Source of the DNA: Ascidiimonas sp046199005
GTDB taxonomy: Bacteria > Bacteroidota > Bacteroidia > Flavobacteriales > Flavobacteriaceae
Reading direction: 5' to 3'
Assembly (NCBI GenBank): GCA_046199005.1
Contig: CP176050.1
Location: 1,798,001 to 1,862,000 of the forward strand
Length of the DNA: 64,000 bases
Numbering within the stretch: the stretch's first letter is position 1; each line of letters starts with the position of its first letter. The notes under the pieces are model-generated. The model worked only from the letters and a program-made list of their open reading frames with translations. It was not told the origin of the DNA and did no database searches. Below are positions 51,976 to 60,370 of the stretch, in pieces. The position numbers and the translations under genes were made by a program.

Positions 51976-52362
51976 TTACATATATTTCCCAAGAAATCTA
52001 AAGAATCGTTTCTTCAAATCTTGAAAAAGTCGGCGTTCGGTATCCATTTTTTCCCGAAAAGAATTGTGCATATTGCACAAGGTGATATTCAGTGATTCGT
52101 CGTCAGATTTTAATCTTTCGGCAATACTCAACTCATGAGCATTAATTTGTTCAATAAACTCGTTTAGTGTATTTCTGTGAATAATAAATTGATTCTGGAA
52201 TTGTTCTAATTCTGCCAGCACTCTTCGATCTGTCCATCGGTTTACAAGCTCTTCCAAACGATTATTGAAGGACCTTAATTCATCTTTCCAGAACAGTAAT
52301 TCTTTATACCAGTTTTTATGCTCAAAATGAAGATCCTCAACATAAATTGATTTTGTTTCCAT
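51976..52362 (-). CDS. Unknown helical protein, stress island (related to 45189 product)
   Basis: This 128-residue, all-helical protein is rich in Glu, Lys, Arg, Trp and Phe and has no signal peptide. A probable coiled coil is seen in ELEQFQNQFIIHRNTLNEFIEQ. The N-terminal HKNWYKELLFWKDELRSFNN resembles the 45189 product. It heads a minus-strand operon with the LOG-family and L,D-transpeptidase genes and is divergent from mlaE. Function unknown. Confidence 0.72.
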   Translation of the reverse strand: METKSIYVEDLHFEHKNWYKELLFWKDELRSFNNRLEELVNRWTDRRVLAELEQFQNQFIIHRNTLNEFIEQINAHELSIAERLKSDDESLNITLCNMHNSFREKMDTERRLFQDLKKRFFRFLGKYM

Positions 52363-52452
52363 GAGAATAGTTTTTGATTAAGACACCTAAAAATAAGATC
52401 ACTACAAGGCAAAACCTATGATAAATGTCATGACATCGCATGACTTAAATCA

Positions 52453-52483
52453 TTTTAAGCGAGTGAGTCCCATACTATATTTG
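52453..52483 (+). promoter_or_regulatory. Promoter of the second Mla-type operon
   Basis: TATATTTG at 52476-52483 matches TAnnTTTG exactly. TTTT at 52453-52456 is a one-mismatch -33 element with a 19-nt spacer. Transcription would begin near 52489, which argues for the mlaE ATG at 52508 rather than earlier in-frame ATGs. Confidence 0.55.
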
Positions 52484-52507
52484 AGTAGAATGAGAGAATA
52501 TTCTTTT

Positions 52508-53290
52508 ATGTCGCAAAACCTTCAAATACTGAACAAAGGCAGACAATTCTTTAACGAAATTGGGGAATTGGCATTTTTTGCAGGGAGGTTTTTAAGAGAA
52601 TGTTGGAAACCTCCTTACGAGTTTAAAGAACTGCTGCATCAGTGTTATCAAATAGGCAACCGGTCTATGACACTGGTGGGTATTACCGGTTTTATAATTG
52701 GCCTGGTGCTTACCTTACAAACCCGGCCCACATTAACAGAATTCGGTGCGGTCTCTTGGATGCCTTCTATGGTTGGTATTTCAATTGTAAGAGAGGTAGG
52801 GCCCGTGGTAATTGCATTAATATGTGCTGGGCGTGTTGCGTCAGGAATCGGAGCAGAACTGGGATCTATGCGAGTTACGGAGCAAATTGACGCAATGGAG
52901 GTTTCAGGTACCAATCCGTTTAAATATCTCGTGATCACACGTATCGCTGCTGCAACCATGATGGTGCCTATTCTCGTGATTTTTGGAGATGTACTGGCTC
53001 TTTATGGCTCTTATTTGGTAGAACATTTTAAAGGAGATGTTTCGTTTACGCTTTATTTTAATCAGGTTTTCAATTCTTTAGCGTACGGTGATCTCATTCC
53101 GGCTACGATAAAGTCGTTTTTCTTTGGTTTTGCTATAGGTCTGGTAGGATGTTTTAAAGGATATTATTGTAAAAAGGGTACAGTTGGAGTAGGCGTGGCG
53201 GCCAACACCGCTGTAGTGACCGCTTCCATGCTCATCTTTATATTGGATTTTATTGCGGTTTTTGTTTCAGATATATTTTATGAATTATGA
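52508..53290 (+). CDS. mlaE: MlaE-family lipid ABC transporter permease
   Basis: From ATG 52508 this is a 260-residue protein; the frame is open back to 52418, but the promoter element lies inside that extension. About five or six membrane helices carry the MlaE signatures REVGPVVIALICAGRVASGIGAE and QIDAMEVSGTNPF. With MlaF and an MCE protein it forms the inner-membrane complex that moves phospholipids to or from the outer membrane. It overlaps mlaF by 4 bp. The location in a stress island suggests an extra copy used for envelope maintenance. Confidence 0.9.
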   Translation: MSQNLQILNKGRQFFNEIGELAFFAGRFLRECWKPPYEFKELLHQCYQIGNRSMTLVGITGFIIGLVLTLQTRPTLTEFGAVSWMPSMVGISIVREVGPVVIALICAGRVASGIGAELGSMRVTEQIDAMEVSGTNPFKYLVITRIAAATMMVPILVIFGDVLALYGSYLVEHFKGDVSFTLYFNQVFNSLAYGDLIPATIKSFFFGFAIGLVGCFKGYYCKKGTVGVGVAANTAVVTASMLIFILDFIAVFVSDIFYEL

Positions 53291-54066
53291 AAGTATCTCG
53301 CCAAATACAAACATTACAAGATACTAGCACTCAAGATGAGGTAGTGCTGGAAGTTCGCAATCTTCGAAAGAGTTTCGGAAACAATCATGTTTTGAAGGGT
53401 TTTGATATGAAACTACACAAAGGAGAAAATCTTGTTATTATGGGAAAATCTGGTTCTGGTAAATCGGTAATGGTAAAATGCCTTATAGGACTTTTAATTC
53501 CGGATAGTGGCTACATAAATGTGATGGGTAAAGACCTTAGTAGTCTCAATCGCAAGAATCTTGACGAACTGCGCTCTGATATTGGTTTTCTGTTTCAAGG
53601 AAGTGCTTTATACGATTCTATGACAGTGCGGGAAAACCTTGAATTTCCGCTGCGAAGACATAAGAAACGCTTTAAGAAAGAGGCAAACACAGATGCGATG
53701 GTAATAGAAGCACTTGAAAATGTAGGGTTGGCTCATGCGATAGACCTAATGCCTGCCGAACTTTCAGGAGGAATGAAAAGACGTGTTGCTCTGGCGAGAA
53801 CACTTATTATGTACCCTAAAATTATATTATACGATGAGCCTACTAGTGGGCTGGACCCTATAACCTCTAAAGAAATAATTCAATTGATGCTGCGTATCCA
53901 AAAAAAATACAATACCTCTTCTTTGATTATTACGCACGACGTGGATTGTGCAAGGGTAATATCAGATAGAATGATCTTACTAGTAGACGGTATTAATTAT
54001 GCCGAGGGTACCTACGAAAAACTCAGTAAGTCTCAGGATAAAAAAGTAAAGGCATTCTTTAAATAA
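53287..54066 (+). CDS. mlaF: MlaF-family lipid ABC transporter ATPase
   Basis: This 259-residue ATP-binding protein has Walker A GKSGSGKSV near 58-66, signature LSGGMKRRVALARTL, Walker B IILYDEPTSGLDP and H-loop IITHDVD. The methionine in SGGMKRR is usual for MlaF. A short N-terminal extension of about 20 polar residues is present. It powers the MlaE permease. The ATG overlaps the mlaE stop, and mlaD starts 6 bp after it. Confidence 0.93.
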   Translation: MKVSRQIQTLQDTSTQDEVVLEVRNLRKSFGNNHVLKGFDMKLHKGENLVIMGKSGSGKSVMVKCLIGLLIPDSGYINVMGKDLSSLNRKNLDELRSDIGFLFQGSALYDSMTVRENLEFPLRRHKKRFKKEANTDAMVIEALENVGLAHAIDLMPAELSGGMKRRVALARTLIMYPKIILYDEPTSGLDPITSKEIIQLMLRIQKKYNTSSLIITHDVDCARVISDRMILLVDGINYAEGTYEKLSKSQDKKVKAFFK

Positions 54067-54072
54067 GGAAAG

Positions 54073-55065
54073 ATGACAAAAACGGCTTCTCAAAATATCA
54101 AATTAGGTTTTTTTGTAGTGGTAGGTACGATACTTCTTATCATCGCTGCCTACTTTATAGGGAATAACCAAAATCTATTCAGTAAAAACTTCAACTTGAC
54201 CACTGTCTTTAGCAATGTGAACGGTTTACAGATTGGTAATAATGTACGCTATGCCGGAATTAACGTAGGAACCGTAAAAAGAATTGAAATGATTAATGAT
54301 ACGACGATTATCGTACACATGGCGATAGAACAAAAAATACAGCAGCACATTAAAAAAGATGCGGTCGCCAGTATTGGCTCAGACGGATTGGTGGGAAATA
54401 TGATTGTTAATATACTTCCCGGTAAGGGATCTGACATCTCAGTAGTAGATCAGGATACGATTGAATCCTATAGTCGCATTGAAGCTAAAGATATGCTTAA
54501 TACTCTTAATACAACCAATGAAAATGCAGCACTTCTTACCGCAGACCTTCTCAAGGTTACCCAATCACTAACTAATGGGCAAGGTACGTTTGGCAAGCTG
54601 TTAAATGATACGCTGATGGCTTCAAATCTTGAAAAAACTATTTTCAATCTCAAAAATGCAAGTGCAGCCGCCAATAGAACGCTTATAAGCCTTAACGAAC
54701 GATTAAATGAGATCAATTTTGAAAAGAGTGCTGTCGGAGTCTTAGTGAATGATACAGTGTCTGGGAATAAAATAAAACAAACAATTGCCCGTCTTGAGGA
54801 AACCGGTACAACTATTCAAACTGTAAGCAGTGAGATAGAACAACTTATACATAAATTAAAAGACGGTAAAGGAGCTTTCAATTATCTGACCACAGATACG
54901 ATTTTGGTGAATAATCTAGACAAAACTATGAAGAACCTTGAAGAAGGAACTTTTAGGTTTAACGAAAATATGGAAGCGCTCAAACATAATTTCCTTTTTA
55001 GAAGATACTTTCGAAAACAGGAAAAAGCGCTTAAGAAAAAGGAAAAGGACTCGATAGCTTATTGA
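54073..55065 (+). CDS. mlaD: MlaD-family (MCE domain) lipid-binding protein
   Basis: This 330-residue protein has one N-terminal membrane anchor (about 10-28) and a single MCE domain (about 38-115) with VNGLQIGNNVRYAGINVGTVK and GSDGLVGNMIVNI. A long C-terminal helical region of repeated Asn/Thr/Leu-rich segments follows and ends in a Lys-rich tail. MCE proteins form hexameric rings or tubes that carry phospholipids across the periplasm. The long tail is usual for Bacteroidota MlaD. It is coupled to mlaF and followed 1 bp later by an unknown membrane protein gene. Confidence 0.9.
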   Translation: MTKTASQNIKLGFFVVVGTILLIIAAYFIGNNQNLFSKNFNLTTVFSNVNGLQIGNNVRYAGINVGTVKRIEMINDTTIIVHMAIEQKIQQHIKKDAVASIGSDGLVGNMIVNILPGKGSDISVVDQDTIESYSRIEAKDMLNTLNTTNENAALLTADLLKVTQSLTNGQGTFGKLLNDTLMASNLEKTIFNLKNASAAANRTLISLNERLNEINFEKSAVGVLVNDTVSGNKIKQTIARLEETGTTIQTVSSEIEQLIHKLKDGKGAFNYLTTDTILVNNLDKTMKNLEEGTFRFNENMEALKHNFLFRRYFRKQEKALKKKEKDSIAY

Positions 55066-55066
55066 A

Positions 55067-55903
55067 ATGCATGGCAAAACGGAAAAAATAGCAGGCTTAA
55101 AAATCAGGACACATATTCTTCTCCTTTTGCTGTCTTGTTTCATAGTTATTTCTACTATTATAGCCATTTTATTTAATGATATATACATCGACGGGGCATG
55201 GATAAATGCGCAATGGATGGGGCAGGATGTAGTCACACTATTCATCGCAGTTCCCATTTTACTAATATCAAGATACAAGGCTTTGACAAAAAATTGCTAC
55301 CGTTGGGATCTGGTTTTGACAGGCACTTTGTTTTATTTGGTATATACTTATAGCTTTTATACGCTTGTTGCAGGACTTACATTTCTATACCTGTTTCATT
55401 TAGTGATCTTTAGTCTCGCATTATTTCTACTGCTTGTAAGCGTTTATAGGTTGACCCAAAAAGAACGCGTCTGGAATCTTAGCGGCTGGATGACCTATAA
55501 CGCAGTAGTTGTTTTTTTTGCCTTCATGTCGATTGTGCTTTCTATTTTATGGATTTCTGATATTATATCGCATCTTACAATTTCTGATTTTAAGTCTGGC
55601 ACACCCGATGGCAAACCTCCAATGATCATCTATACGTTAGATCTTGCGATCATTATTCCATTGATGATCATTGCAGTTATGGGGAATTTAAAAAAGCATG
55701 CTTACGGTATCATTCTTAGCGGAGTCATGCTAACTATGGCTACGATCATGGGCTTTTCTTTATCCGGTATGGCTTTAAGCCTTTACCTCCATCAACTTAA
55801 TACAGATACCTACTTATGTATATTATGGTTGATACTGGCTCTAATGGGGGGCATTATTACAATCTTATTTATGAAGAACATAAAGGTAAAGCAGAAAACT
55901 TAA
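55067..55903 (+). CDS. Unknown polytopic membrane protein in the Mla operon
   Basis: This 278-residue protein has about eight hydrophobic helices and no known domain. It shows YKALTKNCYRWDLVLTG after the first helices and a C-terminal basic tail. It begins one base after mlaD and is followed 11 bp later by the 55915 gene, so it is part of the lipid transport transcript. It may be an added membrane subunit of the MlaEFD complex or may handle the delivered lipid. That is inference from position only. Confidence 0.78.
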   Translation: MHGKTEKIAGLKIRTHILLLLLSCFIVISTIIAILFNDIYIDGAWINAQWMGQDVVTLFIAVPILLISRYKALTKNCYRWDLVLTGTLFYLVYTYSFYTLVAGLTFLYLFHLVIFSLALFLLLVSVYRLTQKERVWNLSGWMTYNAVVVFFAFMSIVLSILWISDIISHLTISDFKSGTPDGKPPMIIYTLDLAIIIPLMIIAVMGNLKKHAYGIILSGVMLTMATIMGFSLSGMALSLYLHQLNTDTYLCILWLILALMGGIITILFMKNIKVKQKT

Positions 55904-55914
55904 AAAATAATTTT

Positions 55915-56406
55915 ATGAAGATCGCACATCTAGAAGAGCGGATAGAAGATTATAAGAAGTCAATACAAACAGTAGTTGATAAAAAAATACGTTGGCAGCA
56001 GGAGATCAGAAATCTCATCGTAAAAACTTTACAATCCGTAGTCTCTGAATACCCAATTGGATGGCAGGTGCAGGAACTCAACTGGATACACAGTAATGAA
56101 GCCGTGAACATTACATTAGACTCGTTTCCACCAGGGCTTATCGAAAAAACCAATCAAATACCTTCATATCAGTTTATTCAGGGAGGAACCTTACTCTTTT
56201 CACAGTCTTACAGTGGTGATATCTATGTGATGATCTTATTTCCGCTACCCGATAATGTACCCAACGAAAACGATCATTTAGAATTAGGCATTTATCCTCC
56301 CGATGAGGTGGATGAAAAGTTAATTGTTGAAATGGTTGATACGTTTTTGAAAGAGATGATCAAGTGGGATCTGCCTTCTACGAGAGGAAAGGTAGGGTTT
56401 CAATAA
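55915..56406 (+). CDS. Unknown cytoplasmic protein in the Mla operon
   Basis: This 163-residue protein counts from ATG 55915; the frame is open further upstream inside the previous gene, but this start sits 11 bp after that stop. A charged helical N-terminus (IAHLEERIEDYKKSIQTVV) is followed by a mixed alpha/beta part with PIGWQVQELNWIHSNEA, YVMILFPLPDNVPNEN and a polar C-terminus. No signal peptide. I do not recognise the family. The next gene, a Na/Pi cotransporter, starts 17 bp later. Confidence 0.72.
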   Translation: MKIAHLEERIEDYKKSIQTVVDKKIRWQQEIRNLIVKTLQSVVSEYPIGWQVQELNWIHSNEAVNITLDSFPPGLIEKTNQIPSYQFIQGGTLLFSQSYSGDIYVMILFPLPDNVPNENDHLELGIYPPDEVDEKLIVEMVDTFLKEMIKWDLPSTRGKVGFQ

Positions 56407-56423
56407 AGTTTTAAAAACATTTT

Positions 56424-57389
56424 ATGTTCAGTAATGATTATACAGTAGTGTTGCCATTAGTTTTTGGAGGCCTGGTATTATTTTTATATGCAATTAGACA
56501 GCTTTCTGAAACGCTTCGAAACTTTCTTTCGGATAAGGCAAAAACACTTTTGGAACGATTTACAAATACCCTTGTTAAGAGTATCGCTTCCGGGGTATTC
56601 ATAACCATTCTTTTGGATTCCTCATCTGCGGTGATCATCATATTGATCATTCTCATCAATGCACGAACTATAAATTTTAAAAATGCGATAGGCGTGATTA
56701 TGGGGGCCAATATCGGCACGACTATTTCCAGCCAGTTGATCGCTTTTAATATAAGTAAATATGCGATCATTCTCATGATAATTGGTTTTAGCGTATGGAT
56801 GTTTGCGGCTTCTTCAACAAAAAAAATGGTGGGCCGTATCATACTCTATTTCGGACTGCTTTTTTTTGGCTTGTATCTGATGGAATTATCCGTTATACCC
56901 TTAAGAGAAAGCGAAATTTTTGAAAAATGGATGTCGCAACTGGAAACACCTTTCAAGGGCGCGCTTATTGGAGGATTCGTTACATTGATCATACAATCTT
57001 CAAGTGCTACAGTAGCTATGTTGATTACGCTGGCGAAACAAAACCTGATAAGCCTATCAGGGGCACTGGCAGCAATGTTAGGTGCAGAATTAGGTACCTG
57101 TTCAGATACATTACTGGCAGTTATCGGAGGTACGAGAGACGCACTTCGTGCAGGAGTATTTCATTTATTATTCAACTTAGTCCCAATTATTCTGGCACTA
57201 TTTTTATTTGAAAACTTTAAGGCATTGGTTCTATTACTTTCAGAAGGGATGTCTGTGCAACGGCAAATTGCCAACGGACATATCATCTTTAGCATACTCA
57301 GTGTTTTATTTTTTCTTCCATTTACGCCCTATATCTATAAAATGATGATATGGTTGATACCAGACCGTAAGCGTATCAATAAATCGTAG
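56424..57389 (+). CDS. Na+/phosphate cotransporter family protein
   Basis: This 321-residue membrane protein has the two inverted Na_Pi_cotrans repeats. The first shows LLDSSSAVIIILIILINA and GVIMGANIGTTISS; the second shows IIQSSSATVAMLITLAKQ and AMLGAELGTCSDTL. The QSSS and GANIGTT elements line the Na+ and phosphate sites. It lacks the C-terminal PhoU-like domain of larger bacterial members. It is the last gene of the Mla transcript; phosphate uptake or balance in stress would fit, but the link to lipid transport is unexplained. Confidence 0.88.
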   Translation: MFSNDYTVVLPLVFGGLVLFLYAIRQLSETLRNFLSDKAKTLLERFTNTLVKSIASGVFITILLDSSSAVIIILIILINARTINFKNAIGVIMGANIGTTISSQLIAFNISKYAIILMIIGFSVWMFAASSTKKMVGRIILYFGLLFFGLYLMELSVIPLRESEIFEKWMSQLETPFKGALIGGFVTLIIQSSSATVAMLITLAKQNLISLSGALAAMLGAELGTCSDTLLAVIGGTRDALRAGVFHLLFNLVPIILALFLFENFKALVLLLSEGMSVQRQIANGHIIFSILSVLFFLPFTPYIYKMMIWLIPDRKRINKS

Positions 57390-57470
57390 ATCTTAATGTA
57401 AAAGTAAGTTGGCAGATCACCATAAAACAAATGGAATTTTAATGACTGAAACTCTAAGGTTTAATAAGGA

Positions 57471-57506
57471 ACCATAAAAAACCGGAGATGATTATGGTCA
57501 TTTTTT
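57471..57506 (+). terminator. Weak terminator after the Na/Pi cotransporter
   Basis: ACCATAA (57471-57477) pairs with TTATGGT (57492-57498) across a 14-nt loop, followed by CATTTTTTT. The stem is short, so confidence is low. Confidence 0.4.
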
Positions 57507-57557
57507 TATGTCTTTTAAAGTCTTAGCTTAATCATTAGTATTTAAAGCCTTTCTGAG

Positions 57558-58403
57558 ATGAAAACACTACTGTATGCCACAGATTTGAGGAACGAGTCCG
57601 TTTCTCTGCTGCACTATGCTTATGAATTAAGTCAACAATTAAAACTCAAACTCGTCGTGGTTCACGTATATGACTTGCCACCGGTAAGTATTCCCGCTTA
57701 TAATGACGATCTGCAAATAGATTTGAGAGTTTCTGATGAGCGCAAGCATGCATTGCGTGCATATTGGTATGAGCACTTGAATGATTTAATTGCAAGCGGT
57801 ACTGCCGACATACAAATGCAGGCGGTCGAGGATTCATCGGTCGTAAACGGTATAATTTCTGCGGCCAGAAGTGTTTTTGCAGATATGATTCTCGTAGGAA
57901 CCAAGAGCAAAGACTCAAAACGGGGTTTCTTTGCCGGGAATATTGCCAGATCTTTGGTGGATAAGGTTAGTGTACCTTTACTAATAGTGCCACATCACAT
58001 CAAGACGGTAAAGTTGCATGAGGTTGTCTACGCCAGTGCACTGGAATCTGATGATCTCAAAGCATTAAAAACACTTATCTCAATAGCAAGACCTTTTCTC
58101 GCTAAAATTAAAGTATTGCACATCTCAACAAAAGATGAGTTTGAAAGTGAAACACAACTTAGCTGGTTTAAAGAATTGATTGCAGAACATGTGAATTATC
58201 CACATATAGAATATAAAAGTATCGCATCTGAAGACATCTTTGGTACTATTAATCGGTACGTCCTGGAATCAGGAGCCGATATGCTGGCTATGCTTGAGCG
58301 AGAAGAAAGAAACCTGTTAAGGGGTTTGTTCCATCAAGATCTTGTAAAAAAAATGCAATCGCAATTATCGGTGCCTCTTATCAGTTTCAGAATTCAGGAT
58401 TAA
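57558..58403 (+). CDS. Universal stress protein, two Usp domains
   Basis: This 281-residue protein has two UspA domains in tandem (about 1-140 and 150-280). The first carries the ATP-type loop LVGTKSKDSKRGFFAGNIAR and the terminal strand SVPLLIVP. The second is degenerate, lacking the full G-x-x-G-x-x-x-x-x-x-x-x-G-S motif, and ends SVPLISFR. Such proteins help cells survive starvation, oxygen limitation and heat; they bind ATP or regulate partners. It is alone on its strand and converges with the ABC operon, only 17 bp between the stops. Confidence 0.92.
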   Translation: MKTLLYATDLRNESVSLLHYAYELSQQLKLKLVVVHVYDLPPVSIPAYNDDLQIDLRVSDERKHALRAYWYEHLNDLIASGTADIQMQAVEDSSVVNGIISAARSVFADMILVGTKSKDSKRGFFAGNIARSLVDKVSVPLLIVPHHIKTVKLHEVVYASALESDDLKALKTLISIARPFLAKIKVLHISTKDEFESETQLSWFKELIAEHVNYPHIEYKSIASEDIFGTINRYVLESGADMLAMLEREERNLLRGLFHQDLVKKMQSQLSVPLISFRIQD

Positions 58404-58420
58404 GAATGAGAAGAAAAGCA

Positions 58421-59098
58421 TTATTGATGAATAATACGACCATCTTCCATTTCAATAATACGGTCTGTACGATTAGCAAAATCGATGTCGTGAGTCACTA
58501 CTAAGAGTGAGAGTCCCTGTTCTGCTTTTAATTGCTTAAAAATTTGAAATACATTCTCAGAATTATAGCTATCCAGATTCCCGGTGGGTTCATCCCCCAT
58601 AAGAATAGATGGATTATTGATCAATGCTCTGGCGATTGCGACCCTTTGTTTTTCACCACCTGAAATTCGGCTGGCCCGCTTTTTAGCCAGATGACCAATA
58701 TGGAGCATTTCTAATTTCGCTATTGCATCGTGCTCAATTTCTGCGATCGTTTTTTCTCCCAGTTTTTTTGCCGGAAGCATTACATTTTCCAATACACTAA
58801 ATTCCGAAAGCAAATAATGAAACTGAAATACGAAACCAATATTTTTATTTCGGATAACAGATAATTCTCTCGGGTGTTTACCTGTCACTAACTCATTATT
58901 AAAAAACAATTGTCCTTCGTAATCGGTATCCATTGTAGATAATATATACAGCAAGGTAGATTTTCCAGAACCTGACTTCCCCATGATCGAAGCAAACTCT
59001 CCTTTTTTTACATCAAAACTAATGTCTTTCAACACGTGAAAAGCAACAGGTTTTTTAAACGTTTTATTAATGTTTATAGTTTTAAGAACAGGACTCAT
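58421..59098 (-). CDS. LolD-type ABC transporter ATPase
   Basis: This 225-residue ATPase has Walker A GKSGSGKST near 39-47, signature ISGGEKQRVAIARAL, Walker B ILMGDEPTGNLD and H-loop VVTHD. It belongs to the MacB/LolD/FtsE-type group that pairs with FtsX-fold permeases. It starts 9 bp after the permease stop, so the ATPase is the third gene of a three-gene operon after a HlyD-like adaptor and the permease. The complex likely drives export or mechanical work across the envelope; the substrate is unknown. Confidence 0.93.
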   Translation of the reverse strand: MSPVLKTININKTFKKPVAFHVLKDISFDVKKGEFASIMGKSGSGKSTLLYILSTMDTDYEGQLFFNNELVTGKHPRELSVIRNKNIGFVFQFHYLLSEFSVLENVMLPAKKLGEKTIAEIEHDAIAKLEMLHIGHLAKKRASRISGGEKQRVAIARALINNPSILMGDEPTGNLDSYNSENVFQIFKQLKAEQGLSLLVVTHDIDFANRTDRIIEMEDGRIIHQ

Positions 59099-59107
59099 AA
59101 AAGTTGA

Positions 59108-60370
59108 TTAGGTACCTCTTATTATTTTAACAGGATCTATTTTTCTTGCTTTATTTGATGGCAGATAACCAGCAATAAAGGTTGAAATAAGCGCAAATGA
59201 AATACCAATAATGTAATACATGATATCATAGTTAATTGGGTATGTAGATATCGTAGGCAAAGCCTCCGTTTCGAACGCAATCGTGTCTATCAGCGAAGAC
59301 AAACCATAACCAACTACCAGTCCGCAAACGCCACCTATTGCTCCAATGATCATTGCCTGGCTCATAAAGATGAGCTGAACATCTCTACCCGAGAAACCGG
59401 TAGCCTTTAAAATAGCTATATCTTTCATTTTTTCGTAAATAAGCATGTTAAGAATGTTGTAGATACCAAATCCGGCAACAATTAACAAAGTGACACTAAC
59501 AGAGTACGTGATGAGATTTCGAATATTGCTGCCGGTTTCAAATTGGGCATTCGCTTCATTGATATCAGTTGCTTTAATTTTAAATTGCTTTTCGAGCCTA
59601 TTGGCAATGGGAACAGCATTGTCTATATCAAGAAGTTTTACGTTGATATCGGTAATGTAATTTTCTGCTTCTCCCAGTATTCGCTGAACTGTTTGTAAAT
59701 TGGCGAAACTTTGAATGTTGTCTATATCAGCAATACCACTTTGATAAATACCTACAATTTTTAATGGAAAAACATCTCCCTTTACCGTACTGATCTGTAC
59801 CCTCTCTCCAACGGATAATGACATTTTTTTTGCGAGTCCTGCTCCAAGAAGAATACCATTTTCGGTATTTCTTAAAACTTCAGGAGAGCCTTCAATAATG
59901 TAATCTCTAATATTAAATAAGCGAGCCTCCTCCAGAATATCAACACCTACCAAATTACCACCCAGGTCTATAGAACCAGAAAGGTAAAATATCTGAGCTC
60001 TAAGCTGCGGTATTGCTCCCATAACCTTGGCATCTTCTTTTAAATATTTAAGAATAGGCAATGCATTGTGTATTTTTTTTTGCTGTTGCTTTGGTTTCAC
60101 AGAATGAACGACTACCAAAGTCTCTTCAAAATCAGAAAATATTGTTGCGGGTTGTTTCTCGGAAGGTTCAATTTCATTGTACAAGTGAATATGAGGTGTT
60201 TGATTTAAAACAAGGTCATCCAACATTTTATTCAAGCCTGTCATAAAACTCACTAAGGTGATATAAGCTCCAATTCCAAACATTACGCCCATTGAGGCCG
60301 TAACAGTAGATTTCATTTTAGTGGTTAAATGAGTTTTTGCAATCGCAAGTATGACGCTCCAGTTTATCAC
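59108..60370 (-). CDS. FtsX-fold ABC permease (MacB/LolC-type)
   Basis: This 420-residue protein has one N-terminal membrane helix (about 18-42). A periplasmic MacB_PCD-type domain (about 45-265) and three C-terminal helices of the FtsX fold (from about 290) follow. Typical motifs are IYNILNMLIYEKMKDIAILKATGFSG and the C-terminal NKARKIDPVKIIRGT. This is the mechanotransmission permease type (MacB/LolCE). It overlaps the adaptor gene by 4 bp. No LolA-type partner is nearby; the presence of an adaptor favours tripartite export. Confidence 0.9.
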   Translation of the reverse strand: MINWSVILAIAKTHLTTKMKSTVTASMGVMFGIGAYITLVSFMTGLNKMLDDLVLNQTPHIHLYNEIEPSEKQPATIFSDFEETLVVVHSVKPKQQQKKIHNALPILKYLKEDAKVMGAIPQLRAQIFYLSGSIDLGGNLVGVDILEEARLFNIRDYIIEGSPEVLRNTENGILLGAGLAKKMSLSVGERVQISTVKGDVFPLKIVGIYQSGIADIDNIQSFANLQTVQRILGEAENYITDINVKLLDIDNAVPIANRLEKQFKIKATDINEANAQFETGSNIRNLITYSVSVTLLIVAGFGIYNILNMLIYEKMKDIAILKATGFSGRDVQLIFMSQAMIIGAIGGVCGLVVGYGLSSLIDTIAFETEALPTISTYPINYDIMYYIIGISFALISTFIAGYLPSNKARKIDPVKIIRGT

